Assembly: GCF_009909145.1 (NCBI RefSeq)
Contig: NZ_JAAAPJ010000010.1
Coordinates: forward strand, 248,001 to 312,000
From: Corallococcus silvisoli
GTDB lineage: Bacteria; Myxococcota; Myxococcia; Myxococcales; Myxococcaceae
Direction of reading: 5' to 3'
DNA: 64,000 bases
Positions within the stretch are counted from its first letter, which is position 1; every line of letters begins with the position of its first letter. The position numbers and the translations under genes were made by a program. Below, one piece after another: positions 1 to 10,100 of the stretch. Under the pieces are notes generated by a model that had not been told where the DNA came from, ran no database searches, and saw only the letters and a list, made by a program, of their open reading frames with translations.

Positions 1-1
1 G

Positions 2-231
2 GTCGCCACCTGCGAGGCGAACGGCGTCAATCCCGAGGCGTATCTCGCAGACGTGCTGATGCACCTTGGCAGCCACCCCGCGTCACGCCTGGACGAGTTG
101 CTGCCGCACCGCTGGCAACCGTCCTCCGCCTCCGCGCCGGACTCCTCTTGAAGCCCCGCAAGCCTTGGCGACCGGAACTTCCGTGCGCGACTACCACGCG
201 GCGCGAGCGAATGGGTGCATCCGTTGGACGC
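2..231 (+). mobile_element. IS66-family element, right end with transposase C-terminus (partial)
   Basis: The reading frame is open from the window edge to a stop at 149-151 and gives the last 49 residues of a transposase. It contains EANGVNPEAYLADVL and ends near LDELLPHRW, which is typical of the IS66 TnpC C-terminal domain. The non-coding stretch after the stop, up to about 231, ends in GGGTGCATCCGTTGGACGC, which I take for the right terminal inverted repeat, although the outermost bases look altered. The rest of the element lies outside the window, so its activity cannot be judged. The family call is firm; the exact end is an estimate. Confidence 0.7.
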
Positions 232-246
232 CCCCCGTCGGTCGGT

Positions 247-438
247 TACAATGGCCTGCTTCGCCAGTACTTTCCAAAAGGGACGGACCTCTCCCGGTAC
301 TCCCGTGAAGAGTTCGCCACCGTCGCCGCCGCCCTCAACAACCGGCCCCGCAGGACTCTTGGATGGAAGACACCTTCCGAGGCGCTGAACACTCATCTAC
401 GTTCACTTCAACCAAGAGGCGTTGCGACGACCGCTTGA
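247..438 (+). pseudogene. IS30-family transposase remnant (C-terminal end only)
   Basis: An open frame contains YNGLLRQYFPKGTDLS, then a stretch with LNNRPRRTLGWKTPSEAL, and stops at 436-438. These are the hallmark C-terminal motifs of IS30-type integrase-like transposases. The N-terminal helix-turn-helix and most of the DDE catalytic core are missing. The upstream sequence is instead the end of an IS66 element, so this is a 5'-truncated remnant, probably cut by that insertion. It marks an unstable junction next to the biosynthetic cluster that starts at 847. Confidence 0.75.
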
Positions 439-846
439 ATCCGCCATGGCTTTCTTTAGGCGGGCCCCTCGAATGGAGGACCTCGTTTTCTTGGATGAGG
501 TGGCTGGGTGAAATTTCCTGAGCTCGAGAACATCAATGCCCCGATTGCCGAGGACTGGTGGTCTTACGTGACGGCGATGGGTGAGGCGCGGCGACGCGAG
601 TGGTTATTGGTCGTCCGTGTCCACTGATAGCGGGAGAGTCTGGGGGGCTGGTGTTGTCCTTTTGAGATTGATGATTTTACTTTGAAGGTGCTGTGTCTCG
701 GGGGCGTTGGTCCTGTGGACGCGCTGGCCAATTCCATGGGGATTGTCAGGAAGCTGTCGGCGGCGTCAGTCCGGGGGCGAAGCGGCTGGGTTGGGGCGTG
801 TATTCGCGCGCCTGTCCGGTGTGCCTGAGAGGGCCGGTGAGGGAAC
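439..846. other. Gene-poor stretch beside transposase debris
   Basis: No recognisable gene lies here. A 40-codon open frame starting with GTG at 508 and ending at 627 encodes a short acidic-aromatic peptide (ELENINAPIAEDWWSYV) that resembles nothing I can name and may be a broken remnant. Around 640-690 the sequence is noticeably richer in A and T than the surroundings. Longer open frames overlapping 690-1080 run antisense to the acetyltransferase gene and look like high-GC shadows. Confidence 0.5.
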
Positions 847-1290
847 TCACGTCCCCGTGGGCGGCGCTCGCTTCTTCAGCTCCCGGGCTGGAATCCCGGC
901 CACGGTGGTTCCCGGAGCCACGTCATCCAGCACGAGGGCGTTGGCTCCGACCGTCGCTCCGTCTCCAATCGTCACCGGGCCCAGCACCTGCGCTCCGACT
1001 CCGATGTAGACGTTGCTGCCCACGCGGGGCACTCCATCGACTCCGGGCAGCGGCTCCAGGCTCACGTTCTGGGAGATGAAGCTGTTCTCTCCAATCTCCA
1101 CCCCCGACGCGATGATGACGCCGATGCCTCCGTAGCCCAGCACCACGCTGGGGTGCAGCGCGGCCTGTGTGTCCACGTGGCTGTGATGGAAACGGTCTCC
1201 CACCGCCGCCACCACGTTCGCGAGCCTTGGCGCCTGGAGCGCCTGGAGCCGCTTCGCGGCCCGGTAGAAGGTCAGCGCCGTCGGACCCAT
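847..1290 (-). CDS. Hexapeptide-repeat acetyltransferase (serine O-acetyltransferase-like)
   Basis: A 147-residue protein of left-handed beta-helix acetyltransferases. The repeats are visible in GIGVIIASGVEIGENSFISQ and again after residue 90 in IGDGATVGANALVLDDV, followed by the family's usual VAGIPAR ending. It most resembles short CysE-like serine acetyltransferases found in polysaccharide loci, and is too short to have the full helical N-domain of true CysE. The frame stays open upstream to 1410, but the start at 1290 (MGPTALTF) was chosen because it begins just inside the end of the preceding gene (19-base overlap), suggesting translational coupling. It is the last gene of the minus-strand cluster. 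An O- or N-acetyl modification of the cluster's product is inferred; the acceptor is unknown. Confidence 0.75.
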   Translation of the reverse strand: MGPTALTFYRAAKRLQALQAPRLANVVAAVGDRFHHSHVDTQAALHPSVVLGYGGIGVIIASGVEIGENSFISQNVSLEPLPGVDGVPRVGSNVYIGVGAQVLGPVTIGDGATVGANALVLDDVAPGTTVAGIPARELKKRAPPTGT

Positions 1291-2492
1291 CTGCCCACCA
1301 TCCTTTTCGCTGCTGGTGCCCAGTGGAACTTCGACCGCTGAAGCGTCTGTCCTACCCACGTGTCCCGGTAGATGAACAACCAGTGGTGCTGCCGTACCTC
1401 GTGTGCCCACTCGCGTTTGTAGGGGGCGTCATCCCCCAATAAATCCAGCTCGCTCAGTCCTCTCGCGATGCAATCGCGGACCAGGCTCTCGGTCAAAAGA
1501 TGCCCCGGACTGACCTCACCCAACGTTTCGTCGTATCCAGGTTTCATCGCCAGATATCGACTTCCGTACGCCAGCCCGTACTGGAAGGCGATGGGTCTCG
1601 CGCCCAAACGCAGGAAATACAACCCCAGCCAGCCTCGTTCGGCCGCCGTCCGCGCCAGCGCCGTGTAGAAGCCTCGCCGGGCTTCCGCCTGCCCAATCGC
1701 TGTTCCCACCTGGGCCTTCCAACCGCTCTGCTCCAGCGCGAAGGCCTCTTCCAGCTTCGCCTCCAAACCCTCTCGCCCGGACACGCGCTCCACCTCCACG
1801 CGGCCCCTCTCCTCCAGGCGCTTCCTCCTCCGGCGCAGCGGCTTCGCGTTGCTCCGGCCCTTCGTCCAGACCTCCGCCGTCGGCGGTAGCGCCAGGTACG
1901 GTGAACGCGCGCTCGGCCACGCGCCCCAAGGCATTCCGGCGCCTCTCGCCGCGTTCACCAGCGCCCACGCCGCGCCCCCCTCCGGCACGTCCGACAGCCG
2001 AAGCACCTCCCAGCTGGGGTCGCTCATCAAGTGCGAGAGGAATGCCACCGCGGCTCGCTTCGGCTCCTCCGCCACCAGGTCGAAGCGGCAGGAGTGCTTG
2101 TTCGTCAGTGACGTCAGCTGCCTCACGGGGACCCCGTACTGGTGGCCCTGTTCCTCCTGGAGTCCCAGCACCGCCACCAGTCTTCCCTCGCCGCTCCTCG
2201 CCGTGAGGATCCGCAGCGAGGCTTCAGGGGCGAAGCTCTGGAGCCAGCAGCGCACGAATTCGTGTCGGTAGAAGACTTGATCATCCGCGCGCATCACCAG
2301 CGCGTTCCACTCCGCCGCCAGCGCGTCGAAGCCCTCCAGGTCCCGCACCTCCGCTACCCGCAGGGGCTCCGTTCGCCCTCTGGCTCCGCGCGGCACCGGC
2401 TTCCACGCGGGCTCCTCCTCCGCGACATGTTCGCGGGAGAGCGAGGGGACGCGCTCCCCGAGCACCGCGTCCGGGATGGGACTCTCCTCCAT
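1272..2492 (-). CDS. FemAB/BioF2-like GNAT-fold acyl transferase
   Basis: A 406-residue cytosolic protein with no signal peptide. The N-terminal part (about 45-190) includes VFYRHEFVRCWLQSF. The C-terminal part (about 210-370) carries LRRRRKRLEERG, then a segment with LSELDLLGDDAPYKREWA, the pattern of the Acetyltransf_6 (BioF2-like, CelD-type) domain common in exopolysaccharide loci and related to FemAB aminoacyl transferases. The acyl donor cannot be read from the sequence. It could transfer an acyl group from CoA or an amino acid from aminoacyl-tRNA. It begins 33 bases after the CapB-like gene and overlaps the following acetyltransferase, so it is probably co-transcribed with both. Confidence 0.75.
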   Translation of the reverse strand: MEESPIPDAVLGERVPSLSREHVAEEEPAWKPVPRGARGRTEPLRVAEVRDLEGFDALAAEWNALVMRADDQVFYRHEFVRCWLQSFAPEASLRILTARSGEGRLVAVLGLQEEQGHQYGVPVRQLTSLTNKHSCRFDLVAEEPKRAAVAFLSHLMSDPSWEVLRLSDVPEGGAAWALVNAARGAGMPWGAWPSARSPYLALPPTAEVWTKGRSNAKPLRRRRKRLEERGRVEVERVSGREGLEAKLEEAFALEQSGWKAQVGTAIGQAEARRGFYTALARTAAERGWLGLYFLRLGARPIAFQYGLAYGSRYLAMKPGYDETLGEVSPGHLLTESLVRDCIARGLSELDLLGDDAPYKREWAHEVRQHHWLFIYRDTWVGQTLQRSKFHWAPAAKRMVGRWVRRR

Positions 2493-2525
2493 GAATGTGT
2501 CTCCTCGGGTCTCGTGCTCGGAGAC

Positions 2526-5500
2526 TCAGGACAGCGGTTCGCCTGCGTCGTCTGCAGCCGCATCGGGCCCCACGACGCCCGGTCCCTTCCTCGGGAGTGA
2601 TTCGTCGCGCCTTTGAGCCGCTGCCTCACCCTTCGTCAGCGCGTTGGTGTCCGAGGAGGCAGGGCGCACCGGGACCTTCAGGCCGGACAGCTCCACCGTC
2701 TCCGTGAACACCCCCTGCGCGGCCGACGTGGGGATCGGCGTCTCCTCCACGACTGGCGCGGGCACCCGCACCGTTGGCATCGCCGCCAGCCGCTTCGGCT
2801 GCTTCTGGAGACCCCGGAAGAGCCAGCCGCCCTTCTGGCGCTCGTACAGCTTGCGCGTCTCCACCGCTGCCCGTGCGTGCGACACACGGCCCTGCTCCAG
2901 GTCGTCCAGCAACATCTCGCTCAGCCGCCGCCGCGTCACGCTGTCCAGGTAGTCGAACACCTTCTCCAGCCTGCGCACCACCACCTGGGTCGCACCGCCC
3001 GCCGACGTGTGCGTCAGCGCCGCCACCTTCGCTTCGTGCTTTGCCCGCGCACGCTCCGCCAGCTTGCGCAGCCGGTCCGCTTCATCCGGCGACGCGGCCC
3101 TGTCCACCAATCCCGGCAACACCGTGCGCGCCAGACCCGCGTCCACGAAGCCCGAGTCGTCGAACGTCTCCAGCGACTCCAGCGCCCGCCGCCGTGCCTC
3201 CACCGACGTGCCTTCCAGCGCCTTCAGCGCCGCCGTCACCCGGTCCAGCGCCATCCAGCGGTACACCCAGTCCAGGCCCGTGCCCTTGATGTTCTGCGCG
3301 CCCATGATGCTCACGTGCATCCCGGGCGCCACCGCGCGGGCACACGCATCCACCACCTGATCGCCCGTCGCCTGTGAGTCGGCCACCGGCACCAACTGCT
3401 CCAGCATCAGAGCCCGGTAGGCCTCACGGAACTTCGCGTGGAACGCCTTCACGCGTCCCTCCGCGTCGCCGTCCCCTCGTGGCAGCGCCTGCATCAATCG
3501 TGCGTGCACCACCATGCGCGCCAGCAGGTACAGCGCGTGCTCGCGCACCTCGTCCTTCGTCGCGGGCGTCAGCACCTCCGGCAGGATTTTCGTCTGTGCG
3601 CGCGACACCGGCTCCAGCGCTGCATCGAGGAGTGGCCCCACCTCGCGCTCCAGCGCGCGGCGCACCTTCTCCACGCCCACTTCATCGTCGGCGCCCTCCA
3701 GTGCCTTCTCGACCGCCGCCGTCAACGCCACCGTGGGGATCGCCCGCAGGTCCGCGCCGGCTGCGTACCGCATGAACCGATCCATGAACGTGGCCGTCGT
3801 GGGACGCGGCACCTTCAGCCTCGCCAGCTCCTTCGCGAGCCGCGCTTCCGCCCGCGCCTCGCCTTCCTGGCTGGACAGCTCCTCGGCCGCCACGATCTCC
3901 GTGCCCAGCAGGTGCCGGTCCAGCGCGTCGCGCACGTATTTTCGCAAGCCCTCCAGGTTCGTGCCGATGAGCACGTGCCTGTCCGCGGGCGCGTCCTCCA
4001 CCAGGATGCGCGCGAATACCTCCGAGCGTGACACCCGGTCCCAGCGGTTGTTGATGACCGTGATGACCGCTCGGTCCGGGTTCGCTTCTGGATCCACGTC
4101 GCCCAGGCCCGTGCGCGTCCAGTTGTTCATGAAGCCCGTGCGCTCGTTCGCCGAGTGCCCGTTGATGAAGGTCAGCTGCCGCCCGCGCACCTTCGCCGGT
4201 GGGAAGACCTTCAGCACTCCAATCTCCGGCTGCACGTGCTCCGCCATCAGCGCCAGCGCGTACGGCCGGGACACGCCCAGTTGCTCGGCCAGGGTCGCCA
4301 CCAGGGCCATGTTGCGCGGGTGCTCGCGGTAGGGGAACAGCGCGAGAAGCTCCTCCGGGATGAGCTCCGCCTCCCACCACGCGCTGTGCAGGAGCGTCGT
4401 GTCCTTCTCCTTCGCCACCTGCTTGAACAGCGGCAGGAAGTGGTCCTCCGTCGTCACCACCCGGCCGCCCTTGGGCATGAAGTGGGTGATGACCGACGCC
4501 ACGTCCATGCCCGCGGGCCCCTGGATGTCTTCATGGTCCGGATAGGCGTTGGTGAGCGTGGCGAAGTCGTCCTGCATCCAGTCGTTCTGGAGCAGTTCGA
4601 CGAAGTTGGGCTGCAACGCCATGCACTCCCAGAGGAACACCTCCGTGCCCAGGCGCGCGCCCAGCTCCACCATGTCCTTCTGCTCCCAGATGGTGGCCTT
4701 GTCGTAGGGGCGGAAGATGAAGAACTCAGAGGGCCCGGCGCCCGGAGCGCTGTGCACGAACATCGCCTCCGAACCCGTTGTCTTCGCGAACACCTCGAAG
4801 CCCAGACCGGAGAAGAGCGCCGCCTTCAGGCGCTCCGTGCCCGACTTGCCGCGGGTGCCCCAGCCTCCAATGCACAGCGGAATCCTCGCGCGCGCTTCGC
4901 GCACATTCTGGCGCTTCACGTACGTGTCGCCCAGGAAGACGGAGAAGAGCGCCGCGGTGAAGAGGCCCAACGCCGCGATGCCGTTGCCGCCCATCCCCAG
5001 GAAGTAGCCCTCGTTCTCCATGATGCGCTCGGTGAGGAGCGCCAGGAAGCCGCTCTGCAAACCCAGCAGCGCGGGCGTGTGCAGCCGGGCCGAGGACTCC
5101 GGCGGCTCGCGGAAGAGCGTCGCCAGTGGCGCGGGGACCTGTCTGCCCTGTCCATACGGCGTGAAGCGCACCTGGACGCCCAGCTCCCGCTCCACCTGCT
5201 CCACGAAGCGACGACGCTCGCGCGGCTCCTCTCCGCCCAGCGAGTCGAGCCGCGTTGTCGCGAGCCGGTGGTAGTCCTTCGTCACCCGGAAGCGGTTCAC
5301 CATCCGGCGCAGTCGCGACGCGGGCGGCACCAGCACCGTCTCGCCGTGACTGCTGAACAGGTGCACCTTGCCGTCCTTCGACAGCGGCATGTCCAACAGG
5401 TCGTCCACCGTGGGCAGGTGCCGGCCCCAGCTGCCCTGGCTCGCCACGTGGACGCGCTCGCCGGGGACTCGCGTCTCCGTGATTTCGTCCAGGTGGCCCG

Positions 5501-7115
5501 GGTGCGCGCGCAGCGTGCCCGGCATCCTTCGGCCGGAGGTGTGCAGGAACGCCTGTCGCTTGTTCGGCGCGGGCCGGCCGAGCTCGTGCCACATGCGCCA
5601 CAGCCGCCGCTGCTGCCGGTCGCCGTGCCACAGCGTCAGCGTCCGCTCCGTCCGCTCCGCGTACAGCCCGTGCCCGTCCTGCGACAGGTCCGCGAGGATG
5701 GCGCCCAGCCACGCATGCCCCTCCGGCATGGGCGGCAGGTTCTCTGGCGGCGGCTGGAGCGGGATGCGCGTGCGGCTTCCGGGCCGGAGTCCGGACACGC
5801 GGCCCGCGAGGAAGGCTGTCCAGGCCTGACGCACCGGATCCTTCACCCGGCGCAGCACCTGCGCAGCCGCCGACGCGGCCTCCACCACCGGACCGGTGGC
5901 GTCCTGCTGCGTCGCCAACGACTCCACCGCGTCCAGCAGCGCCGCGTGCGCGGGACCCAGGCCCGCGGCTCCCAGCGCTTCCGCCAATGCGGCGGCGCGC
6001 TCGCATGACACCCGCAGCACGAGCGGCGCGGTGTCCCGGCCCAGCACCTCCACCAACACCTGGAGCGCCGCGCTCTTCACCTTCGGGACCGCGAGCGCCG
6101 CTTCCACGGCGGCCAGCACGGCGGCGGTGCGCACGCGCGGGCTGGGCTCCGACGACGCATGCGCCGTGGCCACCGTCTCCAGACCCGCCAATCGTCGCAG
6201 GAGGAGCTGTCCGTCGGGGCGCAGCGCGAGGAGGGCGCACAAGCCCATGCGGACGTATTCGCTCGGGTCGTGGTGCGCGACCTCGGTGAGCAGTGGCAGG
6301 CGGTGTTCCTCTGGAATCAGCGGCGCGCACTGCTCCAGCACCTGCCGGCGGAAGAGGAAGTCCTTCTCCGAGGGCGCCTTCGCGCGCAGCCGCTGGCGCA
6401 AGAGCGGCATGCCCGTCAGCACGTCCACGGTGAGCAGCGCGCGCAGGGCTTCGGCCTGGAAGAAGGGGCTCGCATCCTCCTGGCCCGCGAGGCTCGTCAG
6501 CGTGAGGCCGACCTCGGGCAGCGACGCCGCGACGCCCGGCACCGTCTGGGTGAGTTGCCGGAAGGCTTCCAGCGCGGCGAAGCGGTTCTGCTCGCGGGGC
6601 GCGTCCACGGCGCGGTCCAGCAGCTGCCTCGCCAGTGGCACGGCGGCTGATTGGAGCTCCCGCGCGGTGGCACGGGTGAGCACTCCCGTCAGCGCCCGCA
6701 GCGCCGTCTCCTCTTCAATCAACAGCTTGTGGCGGCGCTTCTCCTGTCGCTCACGCAGCGCATCGAAGCCCATCCAGCGGTCCAGGGCGCGCAGGTCCTC
6801 CCTGCGGTCCTTGCGGTCCTTCACCGTGGCCTTGAGGTGATCCACCAACACCTGGCGGCGCGCGGCGTCATCCACTGCTTCGTTGTACTGGCGGGTGAAA
6901 TGGACGAGTTCCGTGTGGACCGAGGCCAGCTCTGTCTCCAGTGCCTCCAGCGCCACGCCCAGCCACGGGGCCAGGCCCTCCAGGCCCGCGGGGCGTGGGC
7001 ACGTCTCCACCAGCCGCCGGGCCAGGCCTTCCGCGGAGGCCCGCCGCACCCGACGGTGCAGTGGGGGCAGGGCTTCCAGGAGCAGGGCTTCGAGTGCGTC
7101 AGTCGCCAGATGCAT
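2526..7115 (-). CDS. PgsB/CapB-type Mur-ligase-like polyglutamate synthase with long HEAT-like N-terminus
   Basis: A 1529-residue protein, several times longer than ordinary PgsB/CapB (about 400). Residues about 150-430 are alpha-helical repeats resembling HEAT. Around 711-729 is a hydrophobic segment (IAALGLFTAALFSVFLG). It is followed directly by GGWGTRGKSG at 750-759, the nucleotide-binding loop of CapB and Mur ligases, then FEVFAKTTGSEAMF. Further on, TVINNRWDRVSR matches the CapB segment after the ligase core. Known family members ligate amino acids through the side-chain carboxyl, with ATP, into poly-gamma-glutamate at the membrane. The usual final threonine of the loop (GKST) is glycine here. 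The residue polymerised cannot be read. It sits between the beta-barrel gene (72 bases upstream) and the FemAB-like gene. Confidence 0.8.
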   Translation of the reverse strand: MHLATDALEALLLEALPPLHRRVRRASAEGLARRLVETCPRPAGLEGLAPWLGVALEALETELASVHTELVHFTRQYNEAVDDAARRQVLVDHLKATVKDRKDRREDLRALDRWMGFDALRERQEKRRHKLLIEEETALRALTGVLTRATARELQSAAVPLARQLLDRAVDAPREQNRFAALEAFRQLTQTVPGVAASLPEVGLTLTSLAGQEDASPFFQAEALRALLTVDVLTGMPLLRQRLRAKAPSEKDFLFRRQVLEQCAPLIPEEHRLPLLTEVAHHDPSEYVRMGLCALLALRPDGQLLLRRLAGLETVATAHASSEPSPRVRTAAVLAAVEAALAVPKVKSAALQVLVEVLGRDTAPLVLRVSCERAAALAEALGAAGLGPAHAALLDAVESLATQQDATGPVVEAASAAAQVLRRVKDPVRQAWTAFLAGRVSGLRPGSRTRIPLQPPPENLPPMPEGHAWLGAILADLSQDGHGLYAERTERTLTLWHGDRQQRRLWRMWHELGRPAPNKRQAFLHTSGRRMPGTLRAHPGHLDEITETRVPGERVHVASQGSWGRHLPTVDDLLDMPLSKDGKVHLFSSHGETVLVPPASRLRRMVNRFRVTKDYHRLATTRLDSLGGEEPRERRRFVEQVERELGVQVRFTPYGQGRQVPAPLATLFREPPESSARLHTPALLGLQSGFLALLTERIMENEGYFLGMGGNGIAALGLFTAALFSVFLGDTYVKRQNVREARARIPLCIGGWGTRGKSGTERLKAALFSGLGFEVFAKTTGSEAMFVHSAPGAGPSEFFIFRPYDKATIWEQKDMVELGARLGTEVFLWECMALQPNFVELLQNDWMQDDFATLTNAYPDHEDIQGPAGMDVASVITHFMPKGGRVVTTEDHFLPLFKQVAKEKDTTLLHSAWWEAELIPEELLALFPYREHPRNMALVATLAEQLGVSRPYALALMAEHVQPEIGVLKVFPPAKVRGRQLTFINGHSANERTGFMNNWTRTGLGDVDPEANPDRAVITVINNRWDRVSRSEVFARILVEDAPADRHVLIGTNLEGLRKYVRDALDRHLLGTEIVAAEELSSQEGEARAEARLAKELARLKVPRPTTATFMDRFMRYAAGADLRAIPTVALTAAVEKALEGADDEVGVEKVRRALEREVGPLLDAALEPVSRAQTKILPEVLTPATKDEVREHALYLLARMVVHARLMQALPRGDGDAEGRVKAFHAKFREAYRALMLEQLVPVADSQATGDQVVDACARAVAPGMHVSIMGAQNIKGTGLDWVYRWMALDRVTAALKALEGTSVEARRRALESLETFDDSGFVDAGLARTVLPGLVDRAASPDEADRLRKLAERARAKHEAKVAALTHTSAGGATQVVVRRLEKVFDYLDSVTRRRLSEMLLDDLEQGRVSHARAAVETRKLYERQKGGWLFRGLQKQPKRLAAMPTVRVPAPVVEETPIPTSAAQGVFTETVELSGLKVPVRPASSDTNALTKGEAAAQRRDESLPRKGPGVVGPDAAADDAGEPLS

Positions 7116-7187
7116 GCGCGACCAGACCTATTCACTGCTTGAGAAACCTGCCCGATCCGCCAGGGTCCCCGTTCGGATCAGGACAGC

Positions 7188-10100
7188 TCAGGGCTGGAAA
7201 CGTCGCTCATCCAGCAGCTCTTCGAACTCCTCCTCGGTGGGGGTGACGTCCTGCAACCCACGTCCACCGGTCCAATCCCACCGCGCTCCGAGTGAGAAGA
7301 CGTTCTGCGTGCCGTACGGGCCGGCGAGGAACGCCCGGTCCTCCGCGAAGAGCATCAGCCGGTTGCCGGCCTTGCCCATCCACACGTTCCAGTCCATCCG
7401 CCCCGACACGCGGTGGCGCAGATAGGCCGTGGCGCGGTGGTCGTCCGCGAAGCGCTGTGACGCGCCGTAGCCCAGCTCCACGCGGGTGCCCCGGAGCCTG
7501 CCGCCCAGCAACGCCGCCCAGCTCGCGTAACCGCCCGCGTTGTCCACCGTGTAGAGGTTGCCGTTGCTCACGGCCAACACGCCCACCGTGGCCACGTGGT
7601 CCTGGAACGGCTGCCAGCGCAGGGACAGCCGTGGCGACAGCCGCTGCGGGTGGTCCTTGCCATAGCGCCAGTAGACGCTCTGGTCATAGCGCGACGCCTC
7701 CACCGCGCTGCCGCCCTGGAAGGACTCCACCGTCAGGCCGAGCCCGGGGATGACGCCCGCGTCCGGTGACAGGCGCAGGTAGCGGTCCGCCGACACGCGG
7801 CCTTTCGCGCTCCAGCGCATCGCGCCGCCGACGGTCTGCGAGAACACGGCGCCCTGCAGGGACAGGCGCAGGTCGCCTGGGAGCTGGTTCACGTACGCCG
7901 CCACGGTGCCGCCCAGCACGGCGCTCCGCCCCAGCGGATAGCGCGCCTCGGGCGTGAAGCGCAGCCACGCACGGTCCGGCGACAGCTCTCGGCGCAGCGA
8001 CATGCGGACCTCCAGTCCCGTCTGGAGCGGGCGGTCGAGGAGTTCGCCTTCCTCCACGTCCTCGCTGCGGTAGCCCACCTCCGCGGACAGCATGCCCAGT
8101 CCGTCCGTGCGCGCTTCGGGGGGCATGCCCTCCGGCAGCAGCGACAGGCTGGGCGGCAGCGCGGGCCAGGGCAGGGGCTCCAGGCCGGTGGTGCCCTGGG
8201 CCCACGACGAGGGCGCGAGCGCGCTCGGATCCGTGGCGACACCCAATTGCACCTGCACCAGCGTCTCCCCCATGGGCGACTCCAGGGTCACGCGGTGCGG
8301 CCCGCGCGAGGGCAGGAGCAGCCACGTCTCCCCCATGCGGCCCAGCGGCTGGGACGCGCCCTGGAGGCCTGGGTCCGTGTCCTCGGGAAGGCCCAGGCGC
8401 ATGAGCGGGCCCTCCTCCGCGCTGGAGCCGCCCGCGCCATCGCCAGCGGGCAGGGGCATGCTGCGCAGAAGCAGCTCGCGGCCCGCCGTGGGCGCCAGGG
8501 CGGAGGCGCGCACGCGCAGCGCGGTGGGGCCCAGCACCGTCATCACCACCGGTGCTCCTGGACGACTGCGCAGCAGCGACAGGGGCTGCGGGGCCGCCAT
8601 GACGCGGGCATGGGCCGCGCCCTCCTCGGACGCAACGAAGCGCACGAGACCGGTCTGCTGCGTGTCGGCCCGCGCCAGCACCACCTCCACCTGATGGCGG
8701 CCGGGAATGTCCAGGCGGGTCCCCAGCACGGCCGTCTCGCCCTCCGCGACCTTCAGCTCGCGCACGACGCGGCCGTCCACGCGGAGCGCGAACGAGCAGG
8801 TGCCGGCGGAGTCCACGCCCGGGCGTGGGGTGGTGCCACAGAGGACTTCCGCGCCCAGGGGCCGGGGCCGCTTCACCATCAGGCTCATCACGCGCGAGGC
8901 GCCCGCGGGCAGCAGCTTCGCCTCGGACAGCTTCCACGGGGGCGCGAGCAGCGCCTTGCGCACCGACATGGCGGCGTCCTCGTCGTCCATCCCGGCCTCC
9001 GACGTGGCCAGCAGCGAGCCCGCGGCTTCTTCCGCGTCGCGCAGCCCTTCCCAACGCGTCCAGCGGCCCGCGATGAAGCGCATGCGGCGCACGTCCGGGT
9101 GGTCCGCCCAGCTCTGGAGCTGGCCCGCCAGCGCCGCGCCCAGCGGAGCACCGCCGTCCTTCCACGCCTGGGGCGAGTCCTGAAGCCGCTCCAGCATCCC
9201 GAGCGCCTCCAGGCCCACCTGAGGCAAGCCCGTCTCCCGGTACAGCGCCGCCATCGTCAACGCGCCCGCCGCATCCTCTCCCGAGGCGGACAACAGCCGT
9301 GCCCGGAGGTAGCGGCCCGCGACGCTCTTGTCGACCGACACCGCGGCGAGCGCCGCGTCCACCTGTCCCTCGCGCACCCGGGCCCCGAGGTCCGCGAGCA
9401 TCGCGCTGCCCGACATCACCGCCCTCGTGCTCCGCCGCCCTTTCGCGCCAGGCTCCCCGTGCTCCCCGCCGTCAGGGAGCTCCACCGGGGCTCGCGCCTC
9501 CTCGGCAGGCTTGTCCTCGGACCTCGTGCCGCCCAGGTCCTGGAGCGCGGGGAAGGCTGGCGACACCAGCGTGGGCCGCGTGATGGGCTGCGTGAAGCGC
9601 ACCGCGCGCGGAGAGGCCTGTGACAACTGGTCCATCAGCGCGAGCAGCCGCCGCTGCTGTTCCGGGGTGAGCTTCGCCTGCGCATCCAACAGCCGCCCCA
9701 CGTCCGCGCGGGCGAACCCCTCCTCCTGCAACGACGCGAGGAGTTCCGCGCGAGCGAGGCGCGGCTCCGCGTCGCCGGGCTCGGTGCGCAGCGCGCGGGA
9801 GAGGGCCTGGAGCGTTTCATAGGCCGTGCCGGCCTGCGGCTGCCGCGGGGCAGGGGACTCCGTGGGCGTGGCCACCTCCGCGCGACGCACCGCCAGCGAG
9901 ACGGCGAGCGTCACCTTGGCGTCCTCGGGCTCGAACCAGACCTCACGCGCCTGCGGCGGCAGCGTCACCACCGCGGACACGGGCGCGGAGGACGTCCCCT
10001 TCGCACCTTCCAGCGCGACGTGGCGCCCGCTCGCCACCGAGGGCAGCAGCACCAGCCGGCGCGGATGCCCCACGTCGGTGTTCATGCGCACCACGAGCGG

